This document shows positions 49,701-59,409 of a DNA stretch of 64,000 nt, in pieces. The notes beneath the pieces are model-generated. The model ran no database searches and was not told where the DNA came from. It worked only from the letters and a program-made list of their open reading frames with translations. The DNA is from Guadua angustifolia (taxonomy: Eukaryota > Streptophyta > Magnoliopsida > Poales > Poaceae). Both the position numbers and the translations under genes were made by a program. The stretch is taken from the NCBI GenBank assembly GCA_036346375.1, contig CM070511.1:3410001-3474000 (forward strand), given 5' to 3'. Position 1 is the first letter of the stretch, and each line of letters opens with the position of its first letter.

Positions 49701-50076
49701 GTGCACAGTGTTGGGCCGGCCCAACACTGTAGCTAGCCATTTTCCCAGATTTTAGCAATAAAAATAATTCCAGTAATTCAAAGTAATTATTTGGGACACT
49801 AAAAATACCCTAAAAATTCTAGAAAAATTCTAGAAAATATTTCAGAGCATTTTGAGCCTAAATAAAATATTGGTTTTAATTTTTGATAAATACTTTTTCT
49901 GATATTTAATTACTCAAGAGAAGATGATATAAATAAATTCCAATTAAATCCAATAAATCCCAGAAAAATCAGATAAATTCAATTAATTGCAATTAAATGC
50001 AAATAAAGGTTGGTTAATTCATAAAAAATCAAATAACTCCAAAATTTTAAAATTGACCAAAATTCGGGACGTTACA
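46799..50076 (-). repeat. LTR C (5'-most) of T
   Basis: 3278 bp, starting TGTAACGTCCC at 50076; outer flank ATATG (50077-50081). Many small differences from A and B at 47380-47900, mostly at CAG/CTG. Confidence 0.95.
47090..49290 (-). CDS. Putative three-exon LTR gene, copy in LTR C
   Basis: Exon 1-like block (GNAVAHCIFSKSGDQRRRL) ends at donor 49134, but a one-base difference just before the donor changes its phase relative to LTR A. Exon 2 48467-48387 (81 nt) is open (SFDQNEQLFE before AAG|GCAAGT). Exon 3 47145-47090 (56 nt) has the EEAVPAWEEEF motif and ends TAA. Confidence 0.4.
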
Positions 50077-51406
50077 ATATGTCTCATGCATTGCATATAG
50101 ACTTGATTTTTTATTTTATGAGCTTTGTCTATTATGCAAATGATACATGTTTCATTTTATACACCATGCTATATTATGAAGAAAATTACTTGCTTAGATA
50201 TGTCCAAGTCCATTTATCTTGCTATGCTTACAAAAATTGAAAAATGAGCGTTAAAAGAAAAAGTTGATAAAACATGTTGCTTTTACTTGTTAAGTTTCTT
50301 CTCTACGTGTTTTTGCCATGATTTGTGAAATTGTGAAATTCTCTAGAGTCCCTATAGCAACTTGGGTGAATCTTGTTTGGTCCATACTTGAGCCCTTCAC
50401 TAGCTTAGCGATGAAAATGCTAAAATAAAAGTGAAGCAAAATTGACTCTTTTTGTACGCATTAGACTCAGCACCTCACATTCACAAGACGACTTCTCATT
50501 GCACTTGAGATGAACTTGGAATGGGTTGTGTATGACCAAGACCATCCTCTTAAGAGTTCTTCTTGAGATGGTCGAAGATGGCATGAGTCAATTACTCTTG
50601 CAAAATGCAAATAAACAAAAAATATATGTGGGTAAAGAATGGAAATTATGTCAAACATTTGCACCCCGCTATGTCTTTTCAAATACTAAGACAAAATTTG
50701 AATTATATGGAAAATGAGCTCGAAGGACCTTGTATGCACTTCCAGATTCCCCAAAGTGTTGAGTGGGTTGAACTCTAGGTTTTCCATTTGATGCTATGAG
50801 TGGTGTTTGCTTCTAGTTTTGAAACTTTTGCTAAGTTTTGCACTTGTTCAAATCTTGCTAAAATAAAATCTTGTACACAAAGCTTGTGAGCAAAATGAAT
50901 TTGTTCTTGGAGACATCCTAGTTTAGTCATTTTCTAAATTGATTAGCTTGGTGTCATATCTTGTCATTTTGATCAGTTGGATAATCTTCAAAGCTCCTTA
51001 GGTTGCATCTCATGCATACATATTCAAAGGGGGATAAAATAAAAAAAAATGACTTCTTGATGCCTATATTGCCAAAAGGGGGAGAAAATGTAGAAAAGGC
51101 ATCTTCAAAGGAAAAATTCTAATCCACCTTGGTTCTTATGATCTTTGTGACAATTGCAAATTTTTATGATCATAAGCATATTCGAGTGTTCCTTGTGAGT
51201 TTTATTGGATATTTTAGAGCTTTTGTGGAAAACTTGCTTTTTCTTTTATATTGCTCTAAAAATCTTTCTAGTCAACTTGGTCATGATATTATTTCCTTCT
51301 CTCTGGACCGAGTTTGGCTTTGCATTCAAATTGCTCTCTTCTTCTCCTTCAAACTCAAATTTATGCCTTTTCATGTGTTTGTCAATATACTCATCAAGGG
51401 GGAGAT
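50077..51406 (+). other. Y interior, right part: no recognisable gene
   Basis: Begins with the right ATATG duplicate of T, then continues the Y interior. GGGGGA tracts recur near 51028 and 51064. The polypurine tract AAGGGGGAGAT (51396-51406) precedes the 3' LTR. No coding motif seen. Confidence 0.75.
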
Positions 51407-52541
51407 TGAAAGACCATGTGGTGGTCTATCCATGTTTGTGATGAGTAATTGACTGGAGTTGAGCTTGGTTTGAATTGAGTTTGATTTGAATTGGATTTTC
51501 GATGTGAAGTAATTTGAGTGTTGGTTGCTTTTCCCAGTGCTACCCGCTTGGGGCGGTAGCATCGGACTGTTGAGCGAAATTATGATTGATTAATGACTTG
51601 GGATAATCATTGAAAATATGTGTGGGCATTGCTACGTGAAAGGTTTTCCTTGTCTTTGATGATTGCAGGGCGACGGTGCTAGGTCATGGTGAGGCGGAGG
51701 ATGGCCGGACTAGGCGAGGAGCGCGGAGGTCGAGATGGTCTGGAGATCGCTGAAGATGATCGGAGGCGGAGTCGAGCAAGCCAAGAAGACAAGGAAAGGA
51801 GATGATGCTAGCTAGATGCCGCGTGGATCAATGAGGGCCATCGGATTGCGGTCTAGTTAATAGGTTAGCGGGTCTAGGTAGTATGCTTTGAAAACCGTGC
51901 AAGAAAACCCAGTATGTGTGTGGGTTTTGGGTTAGCCCTTGCATGGCTGTGTGTGGGTCAATCCTAGCCCTTAGATGAGTGTCCTAGGGTTGAGGGACTC
52001 ATCCAAGGGTGGTAGGTGGCCCAAGAGTAGTATAAATAGGGGTGGAGGGGTGGCCTCCTCCCCTTGAAGGTTGTAGAGGTTTTTGTGCTCATTTGAGCTT
52101 TGCCCACTTTGTTGTGTGGCTTTGTATACCTCCTCCTTCCAGAAATACAAAAAAAAATTCTTTACATTATTGTGAATTTAAATTGCGCATTTACATTATG
52201 TCTTTACTTTACGCAATTTAAAATTCAGCATTTACTTTACGCATTTACTTTCGCGTAATTTACATTCATGCAATTTGGATTTGACTCCCCTCCTTCTAAA
52301 TGCTGATCTTGGATGTTTTGAGTGTGTTTATATGGTTTTACATTTCTTTTGCACTCTTTGATTGAGTAGAGATAATCTTTTCTTTCAAGTTCCAATTCTG
52401 TCCAGAACTTGTTCTTCACGCAGTAGTTAGTGTTTTATTTTTAGAAAAATATAGAAAAATCCGTTTTGAGTGATTCTTCTTGGATCTTGTGCGGAACGCC
52501 TATATACATCTGTATAAAAATTTTGGAGTTCACTTGATGCA
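51407..52541 (+). repeat. 3' LTR of Y, truncated
   Basis: Matches 22713-23851. TATA box GTATAAATAG-like at 52030. Homology stops at CACTTGATGCA (52541), where minus-strand X protease sequence begins. Confidence 0.92.
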
Positions 52542-54084
52542 TAGTCTATCTGACCCTTGTACTTGGTTAACCAGTCCATTCCTAGGATTACTTCTATACC
52601 CTTAGTATCCAATAATATTAAGTTCGCTAGGAACTTTACCCCTTTTATAGTTATATCCATTTTTGGGCAAATAGCAGTTGTTCTTAGTTCTTTACCAGGG
52701 GATTGAACTAATAAGGGATTTCTAAGCTGAATTGTATCCCATCCATACTTTCTTACCAGATACTCTAATATGAATGAATGCGTTGCACCAGAATCAAACA
52801 ATACTGAAGCAGGTACTGAGTTGACAAAGAACTTACCATATACCACATCCGGTGCGTCCTGAACTTCTTCCGCCGTGACATGATTCACACGTCCTCTTCC
52901 AATCGTACGAGGAGTACGCGGCGTCTGCGGCGTTCCTTTCCCTTGAGCTGGTGCAGGTGCGCGGGCTGGTGTAGTCCCCAGGTTGAACCGAACAGGGGTT
53001 ACCGCTTGACGCTTCTGGGGACAGTTATTAGTGTAATGTCCCATCTCCCTGCAGTTAAGCATTGGACTCCTGCAGTTGCTGTGTTAATCTTCTGGACTTG
53101 ACTTCCTGCATTGCTAGCAGGGGCTTGAGCAATCTGACGAGGTGCGGACATTGGGGTCCTAGGAGCATTGGGGACTGCTGGCCTGCTGGTCTGGGGCTGG
53201 AAGAAATGGGGCTTGGAGCTACTGGCACCACGCTGCGTTTGAAACATCATCTTCCTCTTTCTTGATTCAAACAGCTGACGCTGAGCATCCTCTTGGATCA
53301 AGGCCTTATTCACCATGTGCTGGAATGAAGGAAAATTGTTCGACACCAGCTGCACTTTGATATTAGGGTCAAGGCCCTCCATAAAGTGCCAAATCTTTGC
53401 CTCATCAGTGGCAACATCCTCTGTAGCATAACGAGATAGCTAGGTGAACCGATTCAGGTATTCTGAGACTGAAAGGTTTCCTTGCTGTAGCTTGTGAAAC
53501 TCACTCCTCTTCATTTCCATAATCCCCTTGGGAATATGGGTAGCCTGAAAAGCTTCCACTAATTCATTCCAAGTGATGTTCTGGGCTTCCTCGTGGGCAG
53601 CGAGGTAGTTTTCCCACCAACTTGTAGCGGTTCCTTTCAGCTGATGAGAGGCATATAAAACACTCTCATATTCATCACACTGAGCCAAGTATAACTTCCT
53701 CTCAACTTCTTTGAGCCAGTTATCTGTTTCCAACGGATCAACAGATCCAGCAAACGTCGGGGGTCTAGTCCTCATGAACTCCCCAAATTTAGACTGGGGC
53801 GGCTGAGCTGCGGCCTGAGCTGGTGCAGCTTGGGGTGGATTGAGGGCGTTCTGCGCTAAGGCCTGAAGTATCTACAGTTGCATAGCCATCATCTGTTCCA
53901 TGCTGGGCGGCTGATTCGGGGGTGGGGGTGGCACTTGGTTCTGCTGCGCTGGAGGTGGCGGTACTTGATTACCCTCCTGGAACTGCTGCTCCACAGGAAC
54001 TTCCTCTTGAATCTGCACTCTTCCACGACCACGACCACGACCTCCTCTCCTTCCTCTACCACGACCTCTGCCTGGGTTCTCCAT
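52542..54084 (-). pseudogene. X gag and protease, truncated
   Basis: Start ATG 54084, preceded by AG after a pyrimidine-rich stretch. An unusual N-terminus of GR repeats (NPGRGRGRGRRGGRG) leads to a proline/glutamine linker. The gag domain has TRPPTFAGSVDPLETDNWL, SWWENYLAAHEEAQNI and PKGIMEMKRSEFHKLQQGN. The zinc knuckle region reads LNCREMGHYTNNCPQ after a frame change near 53050. Protease has VLFDSGATHSFILEY and IEVILGMDWLTKYKG. TAG codons replace expected glutamines at about 53872 and 53440. The frame ends artificially at the Y junction. Confidence 0.85.
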
Positions 54085-54336
54085 CTTCAGTAGAGAGCTA
54101 GAAAAGTACGAGAAAAGAGGGGAAAGCAAAGATAAGGAAACAGGGGACTAAACAACATCCACCGAAACAAAAACACAACAAAAGAAAGGAAACTCCAACT
54201 GAAATCTTTATTTAAACCAAAATAGCTTTTTAAAAAAATGGCTGTATCACAAATGCATAGAAGCACGATACAGTCCATCGCACAACTTATTCATCGTTCC
54301 AAACGTGAACACAAAGATGGACACTACTGGCCAAGA

Positions 54337-55107
54337 CTAACTACTCCCTTGACCTTCCTCGAAGACGCGAAGGGAAGGGTCCTCCTCACTCCTGCTGTGG
54401 GATGCACTAACATCCCAGGAAGGTTCACGACGCACAGACTTGCGCGCGGTCCTTCTTATTAATGGACCACAGCGACGCATGACCTGCGGGGCATCTAGGG
54501 TCAAACCCCGAGGCGGAAGCTCCTCTCCAACAAGGACTGGTGATAGCGATACAAGCTGTGCCTCCTGCACAGGGGCTGGTGGAAGTGGAACTGCGGCTCG
54601 CTGAGCTTCCTTAAGCTGACGGTTTTCTTCCCTTGCTGCAGCTAACTCCCTGCGCACGTCCTGGAGCTCAGGAGAGAGGTGAACATAGGCGTCATCCTGC
54701 GCCCGGATGAACGAACCCATGCACACAATCGTCGGGTCAGACTCCAACTCCAAGCTCCGGAACTGGTTGTGACTCCTCCCAACCTGGTGTCGGGGAAAGA
54801 GCCGATACGGGGTGTCGTCCAGCTGAACACGATAACTCTCACCCAAGTGGATGAGAGCCTCCCTAGCAGCATCCTGAAGCGCATCTCCAAGCATCAGTCG
54901 TTCTGAGGTGAAGTAGAAGGGACGATCTTCTGCATTTGGACTCCTGGCGTAGACCAACAACCTGACTTTCCACATGTTGTAGCCAATGCTGGGCAGTGCG
55001 GTGCATCGATATTCTGGTCGATGGGGAAATCCCAACTCCTGGAGCATCAAAGATAGCTGCTCACAAAAACCTCCAACTGGTGCGGCAAAGGTGGTGTAAG
55101 CCGACAT
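54337..55107 (-). CDS. X pre-gag ORF (intact, 256 codons)
   Basis: Complete open frame between PBS and gag, in sense with gag. ATG 55107 directly follows AAATTTGTAG, a splice-acceptor-like site. Residues 1-95 show a compact pattern: helix FCEQLSLMLQELGF, PEYRC, strand MWKVRLLVYARS, then PFYFTSERL and helix DALQDAAREALIHL. This order resembles a dsRNA-binding fold, but that is only a pattern-based guess. Residues ~150-178 form a coiled coil (LQDVRRELAAAREENRQLKE), and the C-terminus is basic then acidic (RRTARKSVRRE, SRSEEDP). A diverged homologue sits at the same place in both T interiors. It is not gag, and I know no established name or function. Confidence 0.65.
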   Translation of the reverse strand: MSAYTTFAAPVGGFCEQLSLMLQELGFPHRPEYRCTALPSIGYNMWKVRLLVYARSPNAEDRPFYFTSERLMLGDALQDAAREALIHLGESYRVQLDDTPYRLFPRHQVGRSHNQFRSLELESDPTIVCMGSFIRAQDDAYVHLSPELQDVRRELAAAREENRQLKEAQRAAVPLPPAPVQEAQLVSLSPVLVGEELPPRGLTLDAPQVMRRCGPLIRRTARKSVRREPSWDVSASHSRSEEDPSLRVFEEGQGSS

Positions 55108-55292
55108 CTACAAATTTTGAAACGGGACAAGGTCAGCAAACAAATTTTAAATAAGAGATGAGGAAAGGACAAGATGCTAGGACAGAAAAGATAGAAGCAG
55201 AGGAACTTAAAATTTTATAAGTATATTTTTATAAAAATATTAAATCCTTAAGGCTTTGCCATTCGAACTAAGTCACGTCCTATAGTCATTCT

Positions 55293-55305
55293 GGCTCTGA
55301 TACCA
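55293..55305 (-). other. Primer-binding site of X
   Basis: Minus strand TGGTATCAGAGCC, four bases after the LTR end. Confidence 0.88.
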
Positions 55306-55309
55306 CCTC

Positions 55310-58300
55310 TGTGAGACCCTAGATTTACCATCCGGAATCTCTTGTGTATTTCTGTACTAGTCCCAGATCAGTTGCTAGTACACACAGTGAAGCAGTGATA
55401 ATCATAACCAGCACAGAACGAAGTAATAGCATAAATATAAAGTACCAGCCACATGGCTATTTATTACATCTCCTGGTCACATGACCAGAGTTCAAAGCAG
55501 CGGAAATAAATAACAAAGAGGTAAAACCCAAAAGACACCACAGGCGACGACTAGGAGCGCGAGTTTAGTTATCCTGGTGATCTTCATCAAACTCCTCTGT
55601 ATAGAATTCTTCATCTTCAACTGCATCCTGGTAATTCTCTGATGACAAAATTTTTTGTAGCATGTGAGTACAAACGTACTCAGCAAGTTTGGGAAAATGC
55701 AACATGTAGGGCTTTCCAAGGAAAGGCTTAATAGGGTTCTTTTGCATAAAGCCAAGTTTCATCAAACGATATATATAATAATAATTTTCACAATGCACAT
55801 TTTAACAATTATTTTAACAATTGAATTATTTAATATTCTAGTGAAGGTTCTATCCACCATCACTAGTATAAAGGCTCTATCCGCCACATTTAAAAGATTA
55901 AGGTAAACCAACTCATGACTCCATCCGTCATGATCAAAACAGGTTCCATCTACCTGATTGGCTCAATCCGCCAAATAAATATCCGAGAGTTCTATCCACT
56001 CCCGAATCCCAAAACAAAACATCAGTTATTTTTAAAACCAAAACCAAGTCTACCAATATGAAAGCATTCTTAAGCTTTGCATTTGGCCGTAAACACGGCT
56101 ATTCAATAGTTTTAACTCTCTGAGAGGTGTACAAACTTTACCCACAAGGCGTGATCATCTCTTTAGTGCCACATGATTAACACACTTCGTTGGTGTGCCA
56201 GCAGAGAGATCATGACAAGGCCTTTACAATGTATGCGCCTAAGCCGACTCACCGTGAGGTTTCACCGCTATTAGGGTTCCATCCGCCATATAGAAGTCCC
56301 TCTTGCGCGTGTGGGAAAATCGATCTGCCTCCATCCGGCAAGACCCACATTCCACCATCTGGTGAGTCTAAGTTAGGTTTCTACAAACTATTCAGCCAGT
56401 CGAGCCCATTTGACATGTGGTTGTACGGTAATGCTTAGAATGGGCGGTCATAAGCGTCGGTCCTTAAATTGATTAGGCGGCTTTCACAAACCGAACCGAT
56501 GCTCCATCCGCACTTGCTTAGATAAACCATTCCGCCCCAATCCAAACCATTTTCATTTTATTTTTATTTTGCAATCACAGCAGCAATCACCTTGCTACAG
56601 TTTCGATAAAACACATTTCAACTACATTTTAGAATTTATCCCACCATAGGCATTTTGATCAATATCAATCCTAAGCACAGTCTAACGTACTAGACAAGGT
56701 TAATCACATGATATATGATTTCATGATTCAAATCTTAAGGTTACAAAGGTACGGTAATCAAACAGCAAGGATGTTATTTCAAAATGGGTATAACTAACAT
56801 CCTATATTTTAACATCGTCAGTTTATATAAATAGCGATGCAAGTTGTAAACATTTTATAAAACAGTTGCAAACAATGGGATCAACGTGCGTCAAGGAGAC
56901 TTGCCTTTAGTTACAGCGGAGACGTCGAAGTCTTGAGGGTCAACGACAACGTCGACGGATCCGGCAAACTCTTTGACTACGCGCAAAACGGTACAACCAA
57001 ATGAATAAAATAAAATAAGATAAATCCAAAAATTACAAAATTAATACTGGCAGAAATATCTTGAATTTAGATGAATTTAGAAATTTGAATGGGGTCAATC
57101 CGAGTTCGGACGGAAAAGATATAAGCGTTTGAATTTTGGAAATCCTGAAAATTGGAGAACCGAAGAATATTCCGCGGAATCTTTCTTTTCTCTGTTTTCC
57201 TGATTTTTCTTGAGTCTCTTCCATGCGGGTCCCACTGGTCATTGTCTTGGCCTCTTCTTCTCAAAGTGTTGTGTACAGGAAACAATGGAGGGAGTAGCAC
57301 CATGGCCAGAGTGCAGCAACGGAGAGAGCCGGTCAAGGGAGAGGGAAGGCTCGCCGGCGCATGGGAGGCAGTGGGCGGCGGTGGGGCAGCGGCGGTGGGC
57401 GGCGGACAAAGGCGAGGGCCGGGCGTCGGCGATAAACATCTTGTGAGGCGCCTGGCCGAGGGCCGGCGAGGCACGGCCATGGCAGTGGGCCGGGGCAAGG
57501 TCTTGAGAGCGAGGCGGTAGGGCGCCGAGGGCGGTGGCGAGAAGGCCTGGAACGGCAGCGACAATGCGAGACCGACAACGTCCAAAAACGAGCCGGCGGC
57601 ACGATGGCCAAATCCGCACAAAAACTCGAAATTTCGCGAAACAAAAGATAGCATCGCGTAGAGAATGACAAGGTGATTCTACGGCTAAAAGGAATTGCGC
57701 TAGAAGTTACCGGATTGGAAGGAATCGACGATGAACAGAGCGATGGTCGACGATGAACAAACTTGAAATCCAGGGTCAAACTGCAACGAAAATCAAATCC
57801 GCTTGATTGGTTGTGATCACGGAAGCAAAAGGCATAAAGTGACGCGGTTGGTTTGTCTAGAAACTCATCGGAGCAAGAGATGGCTCACCGGTGTCTTTGG
57901 AGGACGTCGGGCGTCGGTTTTCGCGAGTTTTCGAGAAGGAGACTGCACAGGAGCAACAGGTTAGGGTGAGCACGGGATAGAGGACGCTGAGACAAAGAGT
58001 TGAGAGGTGGAAGCTCGTCGTTTCGTTGAGAAACGGCCGAGTTATTGAAGTTTTAGTGCAAAACGGATTCCAGTCAATTAATCAAATTTTGATGGGTTAA
58101 AAGATGAATGGTCATGGAAAATGGGTTCTCCTCGTCTCCCTCTTCGCAATGGATCCACCCACGCATGATTTGGTGAAGGAAATGAGAAGTTACGGTGATT
58201 TAAATTTGTAGGGCCATGAACGGAAGAAGAATCGTGCTGTGGCTGGCTGGAGGTAGAAGAAAGCTGAACAGTATCTGCCACGTGTCGATTTGTCGTTGGT

Positions 58301-58783
58301 TGGAAGAAATAAAGGGACAAAAGCGCGAGGAATAAAATAGCAAAAATGATCTAAAAATCCTGAAAAAATTCTTAAAAATACTAAAGATTATTTGGAACCC
58401 AATAAAATTAGTTTCACTGAATTTTGATGAATGTTGGAATTTAGACTATTTCGGAACGAATATACTGATTTTGATGAAAGACCTTGAGAGATAAAATAGC
58501 AAAGAGGTTCTAAAAATCTTGGAACAATTCCCAAAATCATTTTAGAATATTTGGAACCTAATGCAATAGATTTTGAGATTTTTAGAGCATTTTGGAACTC
58601 GGGTGAAATTTCGAATAAGTACCGGAATTGAGAATTTTGACTTTGTGGACGATAATGGTTTGAACTTCAATTTTGGATGGATATGGATGCCAGGTTAATT
58701 AGAACATCGAGGACAAATCCAAAATTTAAATTAATTAATTTTAAATTAGCTTTAGGTAAAAGACCGAAATTGGGGATGTTACA
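55310..58783 (-). repeat. 5' LTR of X
   Basis: 3474 bp from TGTAACATCCCC (58783) to GGTCTCACA (55310). Flanked outside by TGCCA on the plus strand (58784-58788). Highly similar to 2473-5449. Confidence 0.92.
55565..58018 (-). pseudogene. Three-exon LTR gene, minus X copy (start lost)
   Basis: Exon 1 58018-57889 (130 nt, as in the plus copy) begins ACG where the plus copy has ATG and ends CACCG|GTGAGC. Exon 2 56976-56905 (72 nt) follows GCGCGTAG and ends ACTAAAG|GCAAGT. Exon 3 55638-55565 (74 nt) follows GTCATCAG and ends TAA. Exon lengths and phases equal the plus copy. Confidence 0.45.
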
Positions 58784-58990
58784 TGCCAGCAACCTAAATA
58801 TATAAAAATATTTGAAAATCCAATTTGTTTTATGTCTTTCTTAATAAAGAATAGCATCAATATGTTGGAAATTCAATAATAAGAAAATTGTAAGAAAGAA
58901 TTCTAAGATTTCTATTCTGAAAGGCAGGATGACAATAGGACTGAAATATGTAGAAATATTTATAAAATAATGATTTGATGTTGTGCTAAG
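58784..58990. other. AT-rich flank of X, nothing recognised
   Basis: First five bases are the TGGCA duplicate (plus strand TGCCA). No coding or structured motif seen. Confidence 0.5.
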
Positions 58991-59409
58991 CGTACTACCA
59001 CGGAAACAACCTTTAGTCCCGGTTAGCAACGGGTTTTAGTCCCGGTTGCCAAACCGGGACAGCCCATCCGGGACTAAAGGTCGTAGATCTTTAGTCCCGG
59101 TTCGCTCAACCGGGACTATAGCCTTCCTACGTATCTAAAAAATATGGCGAACCCAAGACTCGAACCTGGAACCTCGTGACTCCAGCATCACCCTTCTAAC
59201 CAACCCACCCACCATCGCGTACTGATATACATAGAATATGCTCGTAACACGAACCGGTACTGATGTGAGGGCATCGATCTGGTTAGTTATTCTGATCGAA
59301 GCCCACGACAATCTCAGAGCCAATGAGCCGTCTTCAAGCCCTCATCGATGCGGGTTCAAATCCAACCGGGACTGATGGGCCGGTATGAAAGGTCTGATCT
59401 GTAGTAGTG
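58991..59409. mobile_element. Small non-autonomous CACTA (En/Spm-like) element
   Basis: The right end, read inward on the minus strand, is CACTACTACAGATCAGACC. The left end is TACTACCACGGAAACAACC, a diverged inverted counterpart. Subterminal CCTTTAGTCCCGGTT-type repeats in both orientations (59009-59120, 59365-59380) are typical of grass CACTA mini-elements. I could not confirm the 3-bp target duplication, so the exact left edge is uncertain. The left arm contains a tRNA-like stretch on the minus strand. Confidence 0.6.

Larger units (their letters stand above)
28759..50076 (-). mobile_element. Array T: three-LTR, two-interior tandem chromovirus
   Basis: Minus-strand order: LTR C (46799-50076), interior 2 (41072-46798), LTR B (37781-41071), interior 1 (32043-37780), LTR A (28759-32042). 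LTRs start TGTAACGTCCC and end GGGCACGACA. Perfect 5-bp duplicates ATATG flank only the outer edges (28754-28758 and 50077-50081). The inner LTR B meets a PBS on one side and a polypurine tract on the other with no target duplicate, which is what unequal or template-switch recombination of one element would leave. Chromodomain and pol motifs place it in the Tekay/Del clade. Confidence 0.93.
22713..52541 (+). mobile_element. Element Y: non-coding (LARD-like) LTR element, split by array T
   Basis: 5' LTR 22713-24375, then PBS TGGTATCAGAGC at 24378. Interior is 24376-28758 plus 50077-51406, then polypurine tract AAGGGGGAGAT and 3' LTR 51407-52541. The 3' LTR lacks its last ~525 bp and abuts family X. 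The interior (about 5.7 kb once T and one ATATG copy are removed) has no gag or pol motif in any frame, so it is a large non-autonomous element. The PBS and GGGGGAG-type tract resemble copia-group elements, but superfamily cannot be proven without coding. The left flank is GATTG; the right duplicate is lost. Confidence 0.85.
52542..58783 (-). mobile_element. Element X: 5' half of a chromovirus-like element
   Basis: Minus-strand order: TGGCA flank, 5' LTR 58783-55310, PBS, pre-gag ORF, gag, protease, then an abrupt end at 52542 after the WLTKYKGQIDYA reading. Reverse transcriptase to 3' LTR are absent here. A 3' LTR of the same family with the same 5-bp flank lies inverted at 2473-5449. Confidence 0.88.

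Noticed and set aside
28759..50076. Reading T as three separate insertions
   Set aside because: Only one target duplication pair exists, and the middle LTR is flanked by PBS and polypurine tract, not by target duplicates.
55293..55305. TGGTATCAGAGCC sites as tRNA genes
   Set aside because: They are only primer-binding sites complementary to a tRNA 3' end; no tRNA fold around them.
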